From assembly GCA_030688205.1 (NCBI GenBank), contig JAUYIQ010000103.1, forward strand, positions 1 through 11,292: a stretch of DNA of 11,292 nucleotides. Direction: 5' to 3'. This stretch comes from Candidatus Curtissbacteria bacterium (lineage in GTDB: Bacteria > Patescibacteriota > Microgenomatia > Curtissbacterales > GWA2-41-24). Made by a program: the position numbers and the translations under genes. The notes beneath the pieces are model-generated. The model searched no databases. It saw only the letters and a program-made list of their open reading frames with translations, and had not been told where the DNA came from. Every line of letters begins with the position of its first letter. The first letter of the stretch is position 1. Positions 7,080 to 11,292 of the stretch are shown here, in pieces.

Positions 7080-8278
7080 TCTAAATACACCCAAAAGTTA
7101 AGAAGAGGGTAAGTGTCCCAAATACTCAGCATATAAAAGCAGTTAAAAACAATTCCAAAGACAATCAGAGCCTTAGCAAAATTACCAAGGCCATTTTTAA
7201 ATGCACTTGTAAGTATCAAAAACAAAAGCGGCAGGAAATCCAAACTGTACCTATATCCGTATTGTGACGACCCAATCCCCCAATACAGGAGTGAAGGAAT
7301 CAAAAGTATAACGATTGCAACGACAGCGGATATTGTGTATTCCTCTTTTTTTGCCAACAGAAGGTAGATAAAAAGAGGTGACGTAAAAAGAATTCCCATA
7401 CCAAAACCATCTGCCTTCAGATATGGAAACTTTAGAGTAAATTCAACGCCGTCTCGCATAACCGGTTCAGGCGATTTAAATATAAACTCGTACAAATTGG
7501 CGGGAATATGAATTGGGTTAAAAAACCCTAATTTATAGTTATAATAATTTTTATCCAGTATTGATACGTTTTTAGTGTAGCCCGTGTCAAAAACGTTGTG
7601 AAACCTCTTAAAGTTGTATATCCCGAGCATCACTGCCGAAAAAATTATTGGAATCAAAAACAAAGCCACGCTTTTTGCAACATTTATTTTTTTGAAGTTT
7701 CTAACTATTTCCAGAATGTAAAAAACAGCCATCCCAATGAGAGTAATTCTTGTTGCAACGGCCGCACCTACCAAAAGTCCGACAAGAAACCACCGGCGCC
7801 TCCCAAAATATTCCATTAAAGACAAAACAACGAACGCGACGCCAACAGCTTGCACTACGTAAGCTGAAATATTAACGAGTCCTACAAAATATAAAACTGT
7901 ACCAAACACAAAAAAGTTACAGAGCCAGAAAGAAGTTTCAGAATTAAATTTTAGCCTTCTGCAAAGCCGAAAAATGGAAAAGAAAATAATAACTAGGGAA
8001 GAAAAAGATAACACCATTTGCTGAAAATTTCTCCCCCAAACAGCCGCAAATGGTATCAGAAGAATAGACGGCATTGGGCCGAAGAATAAATACTGCTTAC
8101 CGAAATAGTCCACATAATCCCCGTTTGGCAAATTCGCAGGACTCAAAAATAAGTCGTTGTGGAGAAAACTTAAAGCGAGAATGGAAAAGTGTCTGTCATT
8201 TGTAAACCAAGCTGCTCTAAAAATAATAAGTCCGCAAAAAACTGCAAAAACGAAAACTAACAGTGGTAATTTCTTCAT
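7076..8278 (-). CDS. Multi-pass membrane protein, probable GT-C-type glycosyltransferase
   Basis: This hydrophobic protein of 400 residues has about ten transmembrane segments. The layout resembles GT-C/PMT-ArnT-like sugar transferases: TM1 (about 5-22), then an outer loop with an Asp soon after it (TNDRHF, D28) and a polar stretch with DYVDYFGKQY (54-63) and FFGPMPSILL, then further helices. A late YGYRYSLDFLP motif (340-350) is common near the end of such proteins. No diagnostic catalytic motif settles the reaction. A flippase or polymerase-like role is possible. GT-C enzymes use polyprenyl-phosphate sugars on the outer face, which fits the DPM1-like enzyme encoded nearby. The ATG at 8278 has no Shine-Dalgarno site but sits directly behind a promoter-like sequence. 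The TAG stop overlaps the convergent hydrolase stop by 4 nt. Confidence 0.75.
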   Translation of the reverse strand: MKKLPLLVFVFAVFCGLIIFRAAWFTNDRHFSILALSFLHNDLFLSPANLPNGDYVDYFGKQYLFFGPMPSILLIPFAAVWGRNFQQMVLSFSSLVIIFFSIFRLCRRLKFNSETSFWLCNFFVFGTVLYFVGLVNISAYVVQAVGVAFVVLSLMEYFGRRRWFLVGLLVGAAVATRITLIGMAVFYILEIVRNFKKINVAKSVALFLIPIIFSAVMLGIYNFKRFHNVFDTGYTKNVSILDKNYYNYKLGFFNPIHIPANLYEFIFKSPEPVMRDGVEFTLKFPYLKADGFGMGILFTSPLFIYLLLAKKEEYTISAVVAIVILLIPSLLYWGIGSSQYGYRYSLDFLPLLFLILTSAFKNGLGNFAKALIVFGIVFNCFYMLSIWDTYPLLNFWVYLD

Positions 8279-8286
8279 CCAAACTG

Positions 8287-8315
8287 ATCATAATCTGCTA
8301 GAATCAAATTAGCAA
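8287..8315 (-). promoter_or_regulatory. Sigma70-like promoter for the minus-strand membrane protein
   Basis: On the minus strand, TTGCTA (8315-8310) and TATGAT (8292-8287) lie exactly 17 nt apart, matching 4/6 and 5/6 of the -35 and -10 consensus. The start of transcription is expected near 8280, two bases before the ATG at 8278, so the mRNA would be practically leaderless. This agrees with the absence of a Shine-Dalgarno site. Confidence 0.6.
8296..8304 (+). promoter_or_regulatory. Extended -10 promoter for the Nramp-like gene
   Basis: TG-C-TAGAAT is an extended -10 element (TGn plus a hexamer matching 5/6). No good -35 is visible, which extended -10 promoters can tolerate. Transcription would start near 8311, giving about five bases before ATG 8316. 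The element lies inside the spacer of the opposing promoter, so the two probably cannot be bound by polymerase together. Confidence 0.5.
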
Positions 8316-9713
8316 ATGAATTCCCAGCTCAAACCATACAAGATAGCAAATCTTCCTCCGGCGCTTCCTTTTTTAAAAATTTTAGGACCAAGTTTCATAA
8401 TACTTGGTCTGGGCCTGGGCTCCGGAGAGATTATTCTGTGGCCATATCTTGTTTCCAACTTCGGGCTGGGCATTATATGGGGAGCCGTCCTTGGGATCAC
8501 TTTCCAGTTTTTTATAAATATGGAGATAGAACGCTACGCCTTGGTAAGAGGCGAAAGCATTTTTACAGGTTTTGCCAGGCTCTCGCGCTTATTACCTATT
8601 TGGTTTATCGCATCGACATTTTTAGGTTTTGGTTGGCCGGGAATAGTAGCAGCAAGCGCAAAAATTTTCTCAATTGTATTTAAAATAGAATCGTTTCATA
8701 TTCTGGCAATAGTATTTTTGCTCGCAATCGGTGCAATTCTAACTCTAGGCCCGGTTCTATACAAAACTGTCGAGCGGTTTCAAAAAACAGTAATTATTAT
8801 CGGAGTGCCCACTCTTTTGATAATAACGGCGGCTGTTGCGACAAAAGCCGATTATACTGCACTAACGCATGGAGTAATCGGAATTGGTGAAGGCTACAAC
8901 TTCTTGCCAAAGGCAATCCCTCTTTTGACTTTCCTTGGTGCATTTGCCTTTTCCGGAGCCGGTGGAAACTTAAACCTTTCACAGTCTATTTATATTAAAG
9001 AAAAAGGTTATGGGATGGGGAAATACGCCCACAAAATTCAAAGTTTGTTAACCGGAAAAGTAGAAGACGTCGAGCTCGAAGGAACAACTTTCAATTTAGA
9101 CGAGCAGAATATGACCAACTTCAAAAAGTGGTGGAAAATCATGAATTTTGAGCACTTTTTCGTATTCCTTTTAACCGGAATAATCTCCATTCTACTTCTG
9201 GCACTTCTTGCATATTCAACAACTTTTGGTACGCCAGGTAACGCTCCAAGCATAGATTTTATTGCAAACGAAGCACGGGCCATTGGAAGTTATCTATTTC
9301 CACTAGCCGGCACGTTATTTTTAGTTTTAACAGGAACTATGCTCTTTGCAACTCAATTTGCTGTCATGGATTCGACATCTAGAATTATTTCAGAAAACAT
9401 TATTCTCACAAACCCAAAGAAATTTCCAACCAAGGCGATACCAAAAGCTTATTACATCACACTTTGGGCGCAGATTATTTTTGGGATATGCATTTTTTCA
9501 CTTGGATTGAAAGATCCTAAAGACTTAATTATCCTGCAGGCTGTCATAAATGCCGTGGCTATGTTTATTCACATAGGCCTGACGTTTTTACTAAACGTAA
9601 AAACTCTGCCCAAAGTACTGGCACCCTCATATGCCCGAAGGGCGATAATAATTACAATCTTTCTTTTCTTCGGAGGTTTTTCCCTCTATTCTATTTGGGG
9701 AAATCTAATTTAG
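8316..9713 (+). CDS. Nramp-superfamily (SLC11-like) transporter, divergent clade without DPGN/MPH motifs
   Basis: This integral membrane protein of 465 residues has about eleven transmembrane segments and is recognisable as a distant Nramp relative. TM1 reads GPSFIILGLGLGSGE (24-38), so the DPGN metal site of classical Nramp is replaced by GSGE (35-38). TM3 has NMEIERYALVRGESIFTG (68-85), matching the classical region ending in TG. The TM6 region reads GAGGNLNLSQ (214-223) where classical members have the M-P-H motif. A polar loop at about 238-275 separates TM6 and TM7. Loss of both metal-ligand motifs means manganese or iron transport should not be assumed; the substrate could be another ion or a small organic molecule. 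It starts at ATG 8316 behind an extended -10 with almost no leader. The TAG stop interlocks with the convergent gene's stop. Confidence 0.83.
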   Translation: MNSQLKPYKIANLPPALPFLKILGPSFIILGLGLGSGEIILWPYLVSNFGLGIIWGAVLGITFQFFINMEIERYALVRGESIFTGFARLSRLLPIWFIASTFLGFGWPGIVAASAKIFSIVFKIESFHILAIVFLLAIGAILTLGPVLYKTVERFQKTVIIIGVPTLLIITAAVATKADYTALTHGVIGIGEGYNFLPKAIPLLTFLGAFAFSGAGGNLNLSQSIYIKEKGYGMGKYAHKIQSLLTGKVEDVELEGTTFNLDEQNMTNFKKWWKIMNFEHFFVFLLTGIISILLLALLAYSTTFGTPGNAPSIDFIANEARAIGSYLFPLAGTLFLVLTGTMLFATQFAVMDSTSRIISENIILTNPKKFPTKAIPKAYYITLWAQIIFGICIFSLGLKDPKDLIILQAVINAVAMFIHIGLTFLLNVKTLPKVLAPSYARRAIIITIFLFFGGFSLYSIWGNLI

Positions 9714-10282
9714 ATAAACGTTTTTCCTAAAAGAACAATTGCTAAAATTCCAATCGTATGAAACGCGAAAGAAAGAATGAAAAATTTTGTGTATTTAAAA
9801 TTACTACCGGAAAGTAAAAGGATCCCCAGCTCATCTGGCAGGGGAGAAGCGAGTATTAAAGCTGCCAAATAGGGCAAAAGGCCAACAAAAAGTTTTGAAT
9901 GCATTATTTTATGAGCGAGTTTTTTAGCATACTCAGGCTCAATTAATTCGATGTCGTCTTTTATTTCCTCTTTAAAAAATTTATAAATTAGTGAGTTTGC
10001 GAGTGCGGACCCTACACCGCCCAAAAGAGCAATCAAAAACGGATTGTGCGTTGTTTCGGCAAGAAGGATAAACACAGAAGTCGATATGGCAGCCGTAAAA
10101 GTAAGCGAAAACAAAAACCCCATCAAAATTGCTGCAGGCACAAAGTAAAGACTTGAAAAGAAACCAACCAGTGTACTGGAAGTGTCGGAGATTTGAATGT
10201 ATATTGCGACAATTACGGAAAGTCCGATTATTGAAAAATCCCGCAACAGCCGTCGCTTCTTGATTCTAAGAGTTGGCTCCAT
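9710..10282 (-). CDS. Small membrane protein, VTT/DedA-like (tentative)
   Basis: This hydrophobic protein of 190 residues has a basic N-terminus (RIKKRRLLR, 6-14) that should remain in the cytoplasm. It has predicted helices at about 15-32, 40-76, 131-146 and 164-187. LLGGVGSALANSLIY (86-100) is a glycine-rich segment that could be a re-entrant loop, and SPLPDELG (146-153) resembles the second re-entrant loop motif of the VTT (DedA/YqaA/TMEM41-like) family, whose members move or scramble lipids. A charged amphipathic stretch (103-130) lies between the halves. The resemblance is motif-level only, so an unrelated small membrane protein is possible. A lipid-carrier transport role would fit a glycan-rich neighbourhood but is inference. 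The ATG at 10282 has no Shine-Dalgarno site and no convincing promoter was found. Confidence 0.6.
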   Translation of the reverse strand: MEPTLRIKKRRLLRDFSIIGLSVIVAIYIQISDTSSTLVGFFSSLYFVPAAILMGFLFSLTFTAAISTSVFILLAETTHNPFLIALLGGVGSALANSLIYKFFKEEIKDDIELIEPEYAKKLAHKIMHSKLFVGLLPYLAALILASPLPDELGILLLSGSNFKYTKFFILSFAFHTIGILAIVLLGKTFI

Positions 10283-10347
10283 TTTTATGTAATAAAAACC
10301 ACATTTTTACGAAGTAATAAATGTACCATAACCATTCTACCAAACTG

Positions 10348-10356
10348 TGTTAAAAT
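10348..10356 (+). promoter_or_regulatory. Extended -10 promoter for pyrC
   Basis: TG-T-TAAAAT is an extended -10 (hexamer 5/6) with no clear -35. Transcription should start at about 10362-10364, which coincides with the proposed GTG start at 10362, so the transcript would be leaderless. No attenuator, hairpin or pyrimidine-responsive leader can fit in the remaining space. Confidence 0.5.
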
Positions 10357-10361
10357 CGGCT

Positions 10362-11292
10362 GTGAGCCAAAGGGAAAATACAATAATAAAACTCCCCGGA
10401 CTGGTCGATGTCCACGTTCATTTGCGTGAGCCCGGCGCAACACAAAAAGAAGACTTCGCAACCGGTACTATGGCAGCTGTAGCAGGCGGATACACCCAGA
10501 TTCTGGATATGCCAAACAACACTCCTGCGACAGTTTCCCAAAAATCTTTGGAAGAAAAAGAAAAGCTTGCCACAGGGAAAATATGGTGCGACTTGGGTTT
10601 CAATTTCGGAGCAACTGCGGATTCCTCAAAAGATTTTAAAAAAGTGGCAAAAAAAGTTTTCGGCCTAAAAATTTATATGAGCAATACGACCGGTCCTCTT
10701 ATTGTGGAAAGTGAAAAAGCAAAAGAGAAGATATTCGAAGCCTGGCCGGGACCGCTTCCAATCATGATCCACGCCGAGGACAAAGTAATAGAAGACGCAA
10801 TAAAACTTGCCAAAAAATACAAAAAAGCTATACATATTTGCCATGTCACAGCAAATCAACTTCAAGCGATAAAAAAAGCAAAAAAAGATGGAGTTGAGGT
10901 AACTTGTGAAGTCACCCCACATCACTTATTTTTGAACAAGGATGACGCAAGAAGACTTGGTTCGCTTGGCATTATGAAACCGCCTCTACTCACAAAAAGT
11001 GATCAACAAAAACTTTGGGATAACTTAGACAAGATAGACATGATTTCAACTGATCACGCACCGCATACACTCGAAGAAAAAAAGCAAAACCCGACGCCTT
11101 TTGGAGTGCCCGGCCTAGAAACAACATTGCCTCTGATGTTAACAGCTGTAGCTTTAGGGAAAACATCAACTGCACGTTTGTGTGAAATGCTTGCGACTAA
11201 CCCGAAAAAAATATTTAAACTTCCCGAGCAGAAAGACACTTACGTTCTTGTAGATTTCGCAAAAACTTACAAAATATCAGATAAAAATTTAT
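10362..11292 (+). CDS. pyrC: Dihydroorotase, compact CAD-like type (partial, runs off window end)
   Basis: This zinc amidohydrolase interconverts N-carbamoyl-aspartate and dihydroorotate, the third step of pyrimidine synthesis, in the cytoplasm. All metal ligands are visible: HVH (H18, H20) in DVHVHLREPG, the carbamylated Lys103 in GLKIYM, H137 in MIHAED, H161 in HICHVT, and D231 in STDHAPHT. The spacing 20-103-137-161 equals that of the human CAD dihydroorotase domain (1473-1556-1590-1614, from memory), and EVTPHHLFL, FGVPGLETTLPL and NPKKIFKLP are also CAD-like. The protein begins with KLPGL directly before the barrel, so the N-terminal half of the usual beta-sandwich is absent. GTG 10362 is the first start compatible with the promoter; GTG 10347 lies upstream of it. 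310 codons are present; the end is outside the window. No other pyr gene is adjacent within the window. Confidence 0.93.
   Translation, partial: MSQRENTIIKLPGLVDVHVHLREPGATQKEDFATGTMAAVAGGYTQILDMPNNTPATVSQKSLEEKEKLATGKIWCDLGFNFGATADSSKDFKKVAKKVFGLKIYMSNTTGPLIVESEKAKEKIFEAWPGPLPIMIHAEDKVIEDAIKLAKKYKKAIHICHVTANQLQAIKKAKKDGVEVTCEVTPHHLFLNKDDARRLGSLGIMKPPLLTKSDQQKLWDNLDKIDMISTDHAPHTLEEKKQNPTPFGVPGLETTLPLMLTAVALGKTSTARLCEMLATNPKKIFKLPEQKDTYVLVDFAKTYKISDKNL

Noticed and set aside
7108..7120. GGGTAAGTGTCCC as a hairpin terminator for the glycan operon
   Set aside because: The stem would be only 3-4 bp with no T-run after it, too weak to call.
9703..9715. ATCTAATTTAGAT inverted repeat followed by TTTTT as an intrinsic terminator
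   Set aside because: The AT-only arms leave a 4-bp stem once a loop is allowed, and the T-run is several bases away; not strong enough to list as a terminator.
10418..10603. Minus-strand open frames opposite pyrC
   Set aside because: The plus strand encodes an unmistakable dihydroorotase with all metal ligands, so the reverse frames are shadows.

Overview
The window is AT-rich, very densely coded DNA. Almost every gene overlaps its neighbour, and the only gene-free gaps are about 37 bp (8279-8315) and 79 bp (10283-10361). TGA and TAA both act as ordinary stops and Trp is TGG, so the code is the standard bacterial one. Small overlapping genes, few Shine-Dalgarno sites, many glycosyltransferases and a CAD-like dihydroorotase suggest a reduced-genome bacterium, most likely of the Patescibacteria/CPR (Microgenomates-like). 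That assignment is an inference; there is no rRNA or marker gene to confirm it.

Region 1 (1-7079, + strand) is one unbroken cistron chain for envelope or exported glycan synthesis. In order it holds the tail of an unidentified gene; a WaaE/LgtF-like GT2 glycosyltransferase broken by an in-frame TAA; a class I SAM methyltransferase; a GT4 glycosyltransferase; a large YfhO-like multi-pass membrane protein; a rhamnosyltransferase-like GT2; a polyprenyl-phosphate-sugar-synthase-like GT2; and an RBBP9-type serine hydrolase. All seven junctions overlap, four of them as ATGA. A plausible division of labour is that the polyprenyl-phosphate GT2 makes lipid-linked sugar, the GT2/GT4 enzymes build the glycan on the cytoplasmic side, the methyltransferase decorates it, and the YfhO-like protein acts from the membrane.

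Region 2 (7076-9713) holds a minus-strand GT-C-like membrane protein and a plus-strand Nramp-superfamily transporter that lacks the canonical metal-binding motifs. They diverge from a 37-bp gap where two promoter-like sequences overlap and predict leaderless or nearly leaderless mRNAs.

Region 3 (9710-11292) holds a minus-strand VTT/DedA-like membrane protein and, diverging from it, a compact CAD-type dihydroorotase (pyrC) that runs off the window end. It appears to start at a leaderless GTG.

No tRNA, rRNA, CRISPR array, insertion sequence or phage gene was seen. The most unusual signals are two heptanucleotide tandem arrays, both inside GT2 genes (374-401 and 5663-5697); the nonsense codon at a conserved catalytic-motif position; the overlapping divergent promoters; and two convergent gene pairs whose stop codons interlock in exactly the same 4-nt way. 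I did not find a clearly new multi-gene system.
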